A stretch of DNA of 64,000 nucleotides from Paenibacillus_V sp046244365 (GTDB lineage: Bacteria; Bacillota; Bacilli; Paenibacillales; NBRC-103111): assembly GCF_046244365.1 (NCBI RefSeq), contig NZ_CP176395.1, forward strand, positions 7,936,001-8,000,000. The letters are read 5' to 3'. The notes under the pieces are model-generated. The model was not told the origin of the DNA, searched no databases, and was given only the letters and a program-made list of their open reading frames with translations. Position numbers and translations under genes: made by a program. Shown here piece by piece: positions 8,963 through 16,587 of the stretch. Numbering within the stretch: position 1 is the stretch's first letter; each line of letters opens with the position of its first letter.

Positions 8963-9324
8963 CCGTGCCAACGTCCTCTCCGGCATGCCTACCCATGGTA
9001 CTGTTTCAGGGAGCAACTGCCACGCGTTTCATTGCATGAAACTCAGTTACCGTTAGTATACCTGAAACGGACGCACAGCGTAAAGCATTCCGCAGCGATA
9101 TCCAATTATTACGTCACTGACCGCCTTCTTCGCAATCAGTCCCTAACACTGTTGCTTTCCGCAGCCTCGCAATCAGCAATTCCTTCCACTTGGAATCTTA
9201 AGTTATCCAATTTTTTAGTCTAACCGCTTCTTTATACTGCAACCGGTCGCTAGTACGGACTCCTCCCCACCCTCGACCGGCAGCTCCTTCATTTGGAATC
9301 GCCCCGATGAACGATATCCAATCT

Positions 9325-9687
9325 TTACATTCCTGTCCCTGGCGTACATTCCGCTTCGATCGCGGCCAGCAATCCCTTCATTTGGTTAACGAAATCCGCG
9401 ATTTCCAGCGTGTATAGGTTTACGGTTCCTATCTCTTTCACGGAAACGAGCCCGGCTTGGCGCAATATTTTGAGATGGTGTGAAATCGCCGGGCGCGACA
9501 AATGGGACTGCTCCGTTAATTGTTTCACATTAAGCGGGCCCGAGCGCCCGAGCGTCAAAACGATTCTCTGCCTGACCGGATCGCCGAGCGCTTGAAACAA
9601 CGGTATGCTTCGCTCGAATTGCTCCAGACTCATCCCTTCACATGTCTCATAGTCGGCATTCATACCGTTATCATCAGGAATGCTCAA
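9325..9687 (-). CDS. ArsR-family winged-helix repressor
   Basis: 120 residues from TTG 9687, with GGAG about nine bases upstream. Core FQALGDPVRQRIVLTLG...LNVKQLTEQSHLSRPAISHHLKILRQAGLVSVKEIG (~30-90) is the ArsR HTH and wing. No Cys pair of the ELCVCDL metal-site type is present, so it is probably not a classical arsenic/cadmium sensor. It lies downstream of the oxidoreductase at 10001-10579 on the same strand, separated by the heptanucleotide array. It may repress that gene through the palindrome at 10595-10610 (inference). Confidence 0.85.
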   Translation of the reverse strand: MSIPDDNGMNADYETCEGMSLEQFERSIPLFQALGDPVRQRIVLTLGRSGPLNVKQLTEQSHLSRPAISHHLKILRQAGLVSVKEIGTVNLYTLEIADFVNQMKGLLAAIEAECTPGTGM

Positions 9688-9720
9688 AAAATCCCGCTCC
9701 TTTCCTTCACTTACTATCTG

Positions 9721-9944
9721 TCACTTGTCACTTGTCACTTGTCACTTGTCACTCGTCACTTGTCACTTGTCACTTGTCACTTGCCCCTTGCCTCTTGCCT
9801 CTTGCCTCTTGCCTCTTGCCTCTTGCCTCTTGCCTCTTGCCTCTTGCCTCTTGCCTCTTGCCTCTTGCCTCTTGCCTCTTGCCTCTTGCCTCTTGCCTCT
9901 TGCCTCTTGCCACCTATCACCTGTCACTTGCCACTTACCACTTA
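9721..9944. repeat. Heptanucleotide tandem array (32 units)
   Basis: Nine TCACTTG-type units (one TCACTCG), one CCCCTTG, 17 consecutive perfect CCTCTTG units (9791-9909), then five variants (CCACCTA, TCACCTG, TCACTTG, CCACTTA x2). All are in register: 32 x 7 = 224 bp. Period 7 keeps all three frames open, so the overlapping long open frames are artefacts. The array sits between the oxidoreductase stop (10001) and the ArsR start (9687). Confidence 0.95.
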
Positions 9945-10000
9945 CCAATGTCAACAAACGACATGCGAGATCCGCCCGCTTCGCCTCCTAGTCCAGACGC

Positions 10001-10579
10001 TTAGCCCATCGCCGCCCCGAGCTTGCGGATATGCGTCAAATAGCCGCTTCGCCGCTCGTCTGACGACTGGCGAACAGGGCCGATGTTCGTCGTGCGGACA
10101 GGCTTCACACCGCAGAACTCGAGTGTCGTTTTCTTCATTGCGTTATGTCCGGGCTTCCCTTGCACGAGGTAATAATACCACACCGGCGTGTCCAGCGTCA
10201 CAATGAGTCTGGCGCTTTTGCCCTTCAGCAATTTGTCCCACAACATGGAGCCTTTCCGGTATTTAAAAGCAAAGCCCGGCAAAAAAACACGGTCGATAAA
10301 GCCCTTGAGCAGAGCCGGCATCGTCCCCCACCATACCGGGTAGACGAATACAAGATGCTCCGCCTCCCGGATCAGCTCCTGCGCCCTGACCAAATCCGGC
10401 TCCAGCTCCGTTCTCCTTTTGTAGCCGCCGGCCAAATTCGGATTGAACGAAAGCTGGCTCAAATCGAGAACGCTAACGTCCGCCCCGCTGCCGCGCGCAC
10501 CGTCCGCATACGCGGAAGCGAGTGCCGAACCCAGTGAATCGGATGAAGGATTTCCTTGAATAACCAATATTTTTTTCAT
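10001..10579 (-). CDS. NAD(P)H-dependent flavin oxidoreductase (flavodoxin-fold quinone reductase family)
   Basis: 192 residues, the usual length for the Flavodoxin_2/MdaB-KefF family. Visible features are ILVIQGNPSSDS (phosphate loop for FMN/FAD) at the start, FVYPVWWGTMPALLKGFIDRVFLPGFAF (~78-105), the family's flavin-contact and dimer segment, and GKSARLIVTLDTP. It acts in the cytosol and likely reduces quinones, nitro- or azo-compounds with NAD(P)H. The neighbouring ArsR gene and the operator-like palindrome upstream suggest inducible control by an electrophile or toxicant. Confidence 0.88.
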   Translation of the reverse strand: MKKILVIQGNPSSDSLGSALASAYADGARGSGADVSVLDLSQLSFNPNLAGGYKRRTELEPDLVRAQELIREAEHLVFVYPVWWGTMPALLKGFIDRVFLPGFAFKYRKGSMLWDKLLKGKSARLIVTLDTPVWYYYLVQGKPGHNAMKKTTLEFCGVKPVRTTNIGPVRQSSDERRSGYLTHIRKLGAAMG

Positions 10580-10594
10580 AATAGCCTCCGTTTG

Positions 10595-10610
10595 GTTTAA
10601 AAGTTTAAAC
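10595..10610. promoter_or_regulatory. Operator-like palindrome upstream of the oxidoreductase
   Basis: GTTTAAAAGTTTAAAC has perfect 7-bp arms around AG. It lies 15 bases before the oxidoreductase ATG (10579), where a repressor would block initiation. The nearby ArsR regulator is the obvious candidate binder, by position only. Confidence 0.5.
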
Positions 10611-10808
10611 TAATGATCCAAGTATACATCCTACGAACGTCATTGTAAAGTATTACCACCCTTTTCAGCCGACCAAATTGCAAACATCCTTAATGAAACC
10701 GCGACCTTTGACCGATATAAAATCATATAGGGTTAATAGGGAACATCGGCCACTCAGCTCTTTTCACATTGCTTTACAACTTAGACGACACAAGCGGGGT
10801 GGGATGTA

Positions 10809-12542
10809 ATGATGAAACAGCGGCTTCTGAAACAACTACAGCATTTGCAGGACGCGTACTCGCAGGTTTGCGGATTAACGATGATCATTACGGACGCGGC
10901 CGGCAACCCGCTTACCGCCAGATCGGAGCCTCAGCTCGTCACGCAGCTTTTAGCGGAGCGCTTCCTGCTCCCCGAGCAGCATTCCCTCACGCATATTTTG
11001 AAAGATGTCTCCAACATCAATAAACCGATCGTCTACCAGAGACAGTCGGGCTTTAAAATCATTATCGCCCCGGTGAAAGTAAACAACGTGAATGAAGCCT
11101 ACATTTGGTCGGGCGTCATCATCGAGAAGCAGAACCGGGCGCTCATCGAGCGTGCGTTGGGACATAGCTACACGGATAACGATCAGCTCCGGGAAGCCGT
11201 CGCGCTTACTCCCGATACGTCCGAAACCCAAAAGCTCGCCATGCTGGATAAGCTGGCCCAACTGGCCGATATCGCTTCCACTCTGCGCCAGCAAGCCTCT
11301 CTAATGAATACGTACGACGAACATATTCACGATATTAACGATTTTCTCCTAAGCGACCGCGCCGCCCTGCAGCCTAGTTCGCTCATGGAGCGAATGACGC
11401 GGATACTCGAGCTCGACTTTGCCGGGTATGCCGATTATATGGAGGATGAACGGTTCCGCATTACCGGAACGACCGGAGGTTCCCTGTACGAACAGCTGAA
11501 CGGAGGGGAATTTACGCTTGGTGAAGGATTTTTGGGCCAAGCCGGGCTTACGGGAACGGTTCGTCGCTGGGAGCACATCGCCTGGGATCCGCGAACGGAC
11601 TTTTTTACGGAACGCGGCGTACAGCCGAGGGAGCTTGTCTGTTTTCCGGTCAAAATCAACAACAAGCTGAAGGGCATCCTGTTCGGCGGAATCGTCTCCG
11701 AAAGCACGCTGCCGAAGTACGGCATGGCCATAGGCAGTCTTCTGATAAACGCATTCACCGCCAAGCTGAATGTTTGCCTTCTGGAAGAGAGCAAGAACCA
11801 ACAAATGATGCGTCTCTCGCTGCTGCTGGAAATCGCCCAAACCATGGCGGACGGCGACGATATCCGTACCATTTTGCACATGCTCGTAGATGTAAGCGTA
11901 TCGCTTGTGCAGGGGACGTGCGCCTGCGTCGTGATCAAACAGCCCGGAGAAGCCGCTCAGGCGCATGTCGTTTCGAAGAAACTCGCCGCCGAGCATATCG
12001 AGAAGTATGCCAAAACCGTAGCCAAAAAGCATTTTACGAAAAAGCTGACGTCCCCGGTTCCTTACCGTTCGCCCGTCATGATCGAAACCGAATGGAACCG
12101 CTTCGTGTACGAGTTTCCTCTCATTTGCAGAGGCGAGGTGACCGGCGTTCTGGCTGTAGGCCTCGTCAGCGAGGAAGCTTGGGAGCAGCAGCGACCCTTC
12201 CTGATCGCCTTGTCGCTCCTTGGAGAGGTTATTCTGGAGCGGAGTCTGCCGGCCGTTTCCGTCAAAGAGCAGCCGCCCAATCCCGCACATTCGTTCATCG
12301 GCCTTCAACCGGAACCGACCCCGGTGCTTTTTCACGACAATCCGCTTACCCCGAGGGAGAAAGAAGTGCTCGCTCTCGTCATGAAGGGAATGAGCAATCT
12401 GCAGATCGCCCAAAAGCTGTTTATAAGCGCCCACACGGTCAAAAACCATATCACCAAAATCTACGAAAAGCTTGGCGTCACCGACCGTACCCAAGCGATG
12501 GCCAAAATGTATTCGACCGGCGAACAGCAGCGACGCGCTTAA
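10809..12542 (+). CDS. LuxR-type regulator with N-terminal PocR-like and GAF sensor domains
   Basis: 577 residues. Residues ~1-150 resemble the PocR sensory domain (LQHLQDAYSQVCGLTMIITDAAGNPLT). Two GAF-like domains follow (~160-325, with a GEGFLGQAGLTG...W segment, and ~330-480). The C-terminus is a LuxR/NarL HTH (LTPREKEVLALVMKGMSNLQIAQKLFISAHTVKNHITKIYEKLGV, ~515-565). There is no receiver domain or membrane segment, so it senses a cytosolic ligand directly. It lies upstream of, and co-directional with, the chemosensory cluster but is separated by a terminator and ~325 bp. It may regulate that cluster; this is inference. Confidence 0.8.
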   Translation: MMKQRLLKQLQHLQDAYSQVCGLTMIITDAAGNPLTARSEPQLVTQLLAERFLLPEQHSLTHILKDVSNINKPIVYQRQSGFKIIIAPVKVNNVNEAYIWSGVIIEKQNRALIERALGHSYTDNDQLREAVALTPDTSETQKLAMLDKLAQLADIASTLRQQASLMNTYDEHIHDINDFLLSDRAALQPSSLMERMTRILELDFAGYADYMEDERFRITGTTGGSLYEQLNGGEFTLGEGFLGQAGLTGTVRRWEHIAWDPRTDFFTERGVQPRELVCFPVKINNKLKGILFGGIVSESTLPKYGMAIGSLLINAFTAKLNVCLLEESKNQQMMRLSLLLEIAQTMADGDDIRTILHMLVDVSVSLVQGTCACVVIKQPGEAAQAHVVSKKLAAEHIEKYAKTVAKKHFTKKLTSPVPYRSPVMIETEWNRFVYEFPLICRGEVTGVLAVGLVSEEAWEQQRPFLIALSLLGEVILERSLPAVSVKEQPPNPAHSFIGLQPEPTPVLFHDNPLTPREKEVLALVMKGMSNLQIAQKLFISAHTVKNHITKIYEKLGVTDRTQAMAKMYSTGEQQRRA

Positions 12543-12560
12543 GCCCGGATTTTTATGACG

Positions 12561-12592
12561 ACCGGTTTGCCGCCAAGGCAAGCCGGTTTTTT
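12561..12592 (+). terminator. Rho-independent terminator after the LuxR-type gene
   Basis: Stem ACCGGTTTGCC / GGCAAGCCGGT (one G-T pair) with a 5-base loop, followed by a T-rich run. Confidence 0.85.
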
Positions 12593-12613
12593 GGCGTTTC
12601 GTCCCCCGGGAAC

Positions 12614-12916
12614 ATCTTGTCTATAGGAATCTTTTCCCTATAGGATGACCTCTAAAATAAGACGAATTTAAGGAAACGAAGGTGATACTTTCTACCCAGT
12701 TCTTTATGCACAATTGATATATCGACAAAGGAGGAGCAATAACGGAAAAATCCGCTTTTAAAGGGGGATTTTTAAAAAGGAATTTCACAGGACTATAGTC
12801 CTATGTTGTCAAGAATGTATGAGGGATTTACATGCAAACTTCACACGCGTTTAACATTATCCTAAATGATCCCCTTTATGATGGTATCTGGGAAAAATAA
12901 GAAAATGGGGTGCTTC
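12614..12916. promoter_or_regulatory. Leader region of the sensory cluster with two palindromes
   Basis: No gene is visible. Two symmetrical motifs share a CTATAG core: CTATAGG-(spacer)-CCTATAG around 12620-12643, and GGACTATAGTCC around 12790-12801. TATAGGGTTAATAGGG occurs upstream of the LuxR-type gene near 10727. An isolated AAGGAGGAG at ~12728 is not followed by a usable open frame. I could not place a convincing sigma-A or sigma-D promoter. Confidence 0.35.
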
Positions 12917-14494
12917 ATGAAAGTAACGGTAGGCAAAAAAATGTACGCCGGTTTCATCGCTATCCTGCTGATTATGTGCTTGGTAGGCTCGGTCGCTCTT
13001 TACAAAATGTCGGGCATGAACCGGGAAACCCAGGAAATAACGGGGAGCTGGATGCCCGGCGTGGAAACGATCAATTCTATCAGCTATTTAAAAGAATATG
13101 TGCTTAGCGCCACCTTGACCCATATTTTATCTCCGGACAAAGCCGCTATGGACGCCGCCGAGAAAGAGCGTACCGGACAACTGGCCAAGCTTGACAAAAC
13201 GCTGTCCGACTACGAGAAAACGATTCTTCTAGACGAAGACCGCAAACAATTCAATAAGATCGTCACATCGTGGAAGCAATTTTTGCCGCTTAACGAAGAA
13301 ACGATTAAAATCAGCCGGACAAACGACCGTGATCAAGCGTTTGCCATGTATCAGCAGAGCCTCGGGAAGCTCCAAGGCTTGTTCGAAGGCATGAATGTGC
13401 TTCTCCAGCTCAATCACGACGGCGCCACTCAATCGAGCGAGGATTCGCATAAAGCCTATACGTCCGGCTTGACGCTGGGCATCATCATGATCGCAGGCGG
13501 TCTCGTGCTCGGACTCGCAATCGCTTTCCTGCTTACGCGCTCGATTACAAAGCCGCTTGCGCTCGTGACGGAAAGCATCGGCGAGGTCGCCAAAGGCAAT
13601 TTAACCATTGCGCACGTGGAGGTGCGGAACAAGGACGAGCTGGGCCGGCTGGCCGACTCCACAAACCAAATGCTCGATTCGCTTAAAAGGGTGATCGGCC
13701 GCGTGCTTTCCTCTTCGCAAAATGTCGCCGCGGCAGCCGAGGAAATATCCGCAAGCACCCAGGAAATCGCCAGCGGGGCCAGCAATCAATCGAACTCCGC
13801 GCAAACGGTCAACGAGCTGTTCAAGGAGTTGTCCGCCGCGATCCATTCCGTCGCCTTCAGCGCCGAAGCGGCTGCCGACGCGTCGATGCAAGCCAAGGAT
13901 GTCGCCATCGACGGAGGTAAGACGATCGATTCGACCATGCAGGCCATGGCCACGCTCGAGAAGCAAATGGGGCTGCTGCAGGACGATTCCGGCAAAATCG
14001 GCTCCATCATTTCGGTGATCGACGATATCGCGGATCAAACGAATTTGCTTGCGCTTAACGCAGCTATCGAAGCCGCGCGCGCCGGCGAGCAAGGCAAAGG
14101 CTTTGCCGTTGTCGCGGACGAGGTGCGCAAACTGGCTGAACGAAGCGGCAATGCGACCAAGGAGATCGCCTCCATCATCAAAGGCATGCAAGCGAATACG
14201 GGAAGCAGCGCCGAAGCGGTCGCCCTTGCCGTTTCGCTCTCGAAGCAGATCGAAGCCGCACTGAAGCAGATCATGAGCCAAGTAAACGACTCTGCGGCAC
14301 AAGTAAATGAAATCGCCGCCGCCAGCGAACAGCAATCGGCTCAATCGTCGGAAGTGCTCAGCTCCGTCGAAGCGATCGCTGCGACAAGCGAAGAAGCGGC
14401 TGCCGCGGCGGAAGAAACGGCCTCCGCTTCTCAATCTCTGGCTCAGCTCGCGGAAGAGCTTAACGATGCCGTCTCTACGTTCCGGCTTCGCTAA
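12917..14494 (+). CDS. Methyl-accepting chemotaxis protein 1
   Basis: 525 residues from ATG 12917 (MKVTVGKKMYAGF). This start is chosen because the paralogue at 14542 begins MKVTIRTKMIAGF and the TM helix follows at once. TM1 ~10-30, a four-helix-bundle-type extracellular domain ~31-182, TM2 ~185-208, HAMP ~210-265 and the cytoplasmic signalling hairpin with the tip region DQTNLLALNAAIEAARAGEQ and GKGFAVVADEVRKLAERS. There is no C-terminal CheR-tethering pentapeptide. First gene of a co-directional sensory cluster that couples to the CheW and CheA encoded downstream. Confidence 0.93.
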   Translation: MKVTVGKKMYAGFIAILLIMCLVGSVALYKMSGMNRETQEITGSWMPGVETINSISYLKEYVLSATLTHILSPDKAAMDAAEKERTGQLAKLDKTLSDYEKTILLDEDRKQFNKIVTSWKQFLPLNEETIKISRTNDRDQAFAMYQQSLGKLQGLFEGMNVLLQLNHDGATQSSEDSHKAYTSGLTLGIIMIAGGLVLGLAIAFLLTRSITKPLALVTESIGEVAKGNLTIAHVEVRNKDELGRLADSTNQMLDSLKRVIGRVLSSSQNVAAAAEEISASTQEIASGASNQSNSAQTVNELFKELSAAIHSVAFSAEAAADASMQAKDVAIDGGKTIDSTMQAMATLEKQMGLLQDDSGKIGSIISVIDDIADQTNLLALNAAIEAARAGEQGKGFAVVADEVRKLAERSGNATKEIASIIKGMQANTGSSAEAVALAVSLSKQIEAALKQIMSQVNDSAAQVNEIAAASEQQSAQSSEVLSSVEAIAATSEEAAAAAEETASASQSLAQLAEELNDAVSTFRLR

Positions 14495-14541
14495 TGCCGG
14501 AACGCCTTTTTACAACCCGAAGGAATGAAGGGAGATCGATT

Positions 14542-16128
14542 ATGAAAGTAACCATTCGCACGAAAATGATTGCCGGCTTTATGGTCGTTGTCGTTCTTCT
14601 GCTTCTCACGAACGGGATCGCCGTATGGAAAATGTCCGGCATGGGTGCGGAGAACCGCGAGATCGATGCCGTCTGGATGCCCGGCGCAGGCTCGCTCGGC
14701 GAACTGAACGGCTATGTATCCGACGTGCAGCGGCTGCTGCTTAAATATATTTTGGAAACGAACCCTACAGAGAAAGCCCGGTTTCTAGAACGCATCAACG
14801 AATCGCTGGAAGCGGTCAAAAGCTCCCGCGCCGCTTTCGAGAAGGTACTGGTCTCGAGCGAAGACAAGAAGCTTTACGAGCAGTTTGCCAAAAGCTATGA
14901 CGCCTACGTACTGAAGCTGCCCCCCATCCTTAAGGTCGCCGAAGGCAATGACTTCGCTACTAGCAATGCCCTGCAGACGGAAGCGCACGAACACTTCAAA
15001 ACGGCCGCCGAATCGATCAGGAGCTTGATGCAATCCAATAAAAACAACGCCCATAGCGTAACCATGCGATCCGTCGCCCTTTTCGAATCGGGCAGGACGT
15101 TCGTCATCGTGCTCAGTCTAATTGCGACAGCCGTGGCGCTCGCGCTGGCCCTCGTGATGTCTCAACTGATTTCCGGGTCGCTCAAGCAGCTGGTCGCCTT
15201 GTTCGTGAATGTCGCCAAAGGCGATTTGCGGGAAACCGCCTCGATCCGCTCAAAGGATGAGCTGGGCGAGCTAGGAAGCGCCGTTAACCGGATGGTGCTG
15301 CATTTGCGCGAGCTGATCGGCAAAATCATGCTGTCTTCGCAGAACTTGGCGGCGGCTTCCCAGCAAATATCGGCGAGCACCGAAGAAATTGCCGGCGGCG
15401 CGACGAGCCAAGCAAACGAGGCTCAGACAATTAACGAGCAGTTCAAGGAGCTTTCCAGGGCAATCGCCACGGTAACCCATCACGCAACCGCGGTCGCCGA
15501 GCTGTCGGAAGCTTCCCGCCAGAGTGCGGAGCAAGGCGGAGCCATCGTTCAGGGCTCGATTCAGGGAATGCGGCTGTTAACGGAGCAAATGTCGAGGCTG
15601 CAGGAGGATTCCGAGAAGATCGGAGCCATTATCGAAGCGATAAACGATATCTCCGAGCAAACGAACCTGCTTGCCCTCAATGCGGCGATCGAAGCGGCCA
15701 GAGCCGGCGATCAAGGCCGCGGCTTCGCCGTCGTGGCGGACGAGGTCCGCAAGCTGGCCGAGCGGAGCAGCAATGCGACCAAAGAAATCGGCTCCATTAT
15801 CCAAACGATGCAGGCCAATACGCTGGAGAGCGTCCGCGCCGCTGACGATGCCGTTGCGTTATCGGAGCAAACCAGCTCTGCCTTCGGGCAGCTTGTCGCC
15901 GGCATTAACAGAACGGCAGGACAAATGGCCGAAATTGCCGCCGCCTGCGAGCAGCAGTCCGCCCAATCCGGCAGCGTGATGCAATCGGTCGAGCTGATTG
16001 CCGCGTCCAGCGAAGAAGCGGCCGCCGCTTCGGAGGAAACGGCCTCCACCTCGCAGGAGCTCGCCAGACTGGCCGAGGAACTGAGCGATACGGTATCCTC
16101 ATTTCAAATCAAATCGGAGAACGGGTGA
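14542..16128 (+). CDS. Methyl-accepting chemotaxis protein 2
   Basis: 528 residues from ATG 14542 with AAGGGAG upstream; 47 bases after the first MCP. Same architecture as its neighbour: TM1, four-helix-bundle sensor (~30-185), TM2 (~190-212), HAMP and signalling hairpin (EQTNLLALNAAIEAARAGDQ). The two are tandem paralogues with diverged sensor halves, so they probably respond to different inputs while sharing one kinase. The stop codon overlaps the start of cheW. Confidence 0.93.
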   Translation: MKVTIRTKMIAGFMVVVVLLLLTNGIAVWKMSGMGAENREIDAVWMPGAGSLGELNGYVSDVQRLLLKYILETNPTEKARFLERINESLEAVKSSRAAFEKVLVSSEDKKLYEQFAKSYDAYVLKLPPILKVAEGNDFATSNALQTEAHEHFKTAAESIRSLMQSNKNNAHSVTMRSVALFESGRTFVIVLSLIATAVALALALVMSQLISGSLKQLVALFVNVAKGDLRETASIRSKDELGELGSAVNRMVLHLRELIGKIMLSSQNLAAASQQISASTEEIAGGATSQANEAQTINEQFKELSRAIATVTHHATAVAELSEASRQSAEQGGAIVQGSIQGMRLLTEQMSRLQEDSEKIGAIIEAINDISEQTNLLALNAAIEAARAGDQGRGFAVVADEVRKLAERSSNATKEIGSIIQTMQANTLESVRAADDAVALSEQTSSAFGQLVAGINRTAGQMAEIAAACEQQSAQSGSVMQSVELIAASSEEAAAASEETASTSQELARLAEELSDTVSSFQIKSENG

Positions 16129-16574
16129 AACGGATGGCAGACGTCAATCAAGGGCAGTACGTGGAGATCGGCATCGCCAAGGAGAGATTCGCCTTTCGGA
16201 TTCAAGACATCCACGAGATTATCAAAATGCAGCAAATAACCGAAATCCCGAACAGCAAGCCGTATTTGCTCGGCGTCATCAACCTGCGGGGGACGGTCGC
16301 TCCTGTCGTAAGCTTGCGGAAGCGGTTCGGACTGCCGGAAATTCCATTCACCAAAACCAGCCGGATCGTCATCGTAAGCGATGAGGAGGCCATGGTCGGC
16401 TTGGTCGTCGATCAAGTGTATCAGGTCACTTCCTTCCAAGAAATCCAGCCGCCGCCCGAACGGATCGGCGGTCTTGACAACCGTTACATAGCCGGCATAG
16501 GCAAGACCGAATCGGACCTGGTCAGCCTGCTCAAGCTCGATCGGATTTTGTACGACGACACCATTCATCAGTGA
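16125..16574 (+). CDS. cheW: CheW adaptor
   Basis: 149 residues, a single CheW domain (YVEIGIAKERFAFRIQDIHEII...YLLGVINLRGTVAPVVSLRKRFGL...GLVVDQVYQV). GTG 16125 overlaps the MCP stop by four bases (GTGA), indicating coupling; ATG 16134 is an alternative. It links the receptors to CheA at the inner face of the membrane. Confidence 0.92.
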   Translation: MKRMADVNQGQYVEIGIAKERFAFRIQDIHEIIKMQQITEIPNSKPYLLGVINLRGTVAPVVSLRKRFGLPEIPFTKTSRIVIVSDEEAMVGLVVDQVYQVTSFQEIQPPPERIGGLDNRYIAGIGKTESDLVSLLKLDRILYDDTIHQ

Positions 16575-16587
16575 GGAGGCGGGTTTC

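Noticed and set aside
9520..10206. Long open frames rich in Leu/Ser/Cys/Pro across the heptanucleotide array
   Set aside because: A period-7 repeat without stop-forming heptamers keeps all frames open; no ribosome site, and the frames overlap two well-supported genes on the other strand.
12660..12916. A c-di-GMP or other riboswitch before the first receptor gene
   Set aside because: The region has palindromes and A/G-rich runs but I could not match conserved core sequences of a known riboswitch class.
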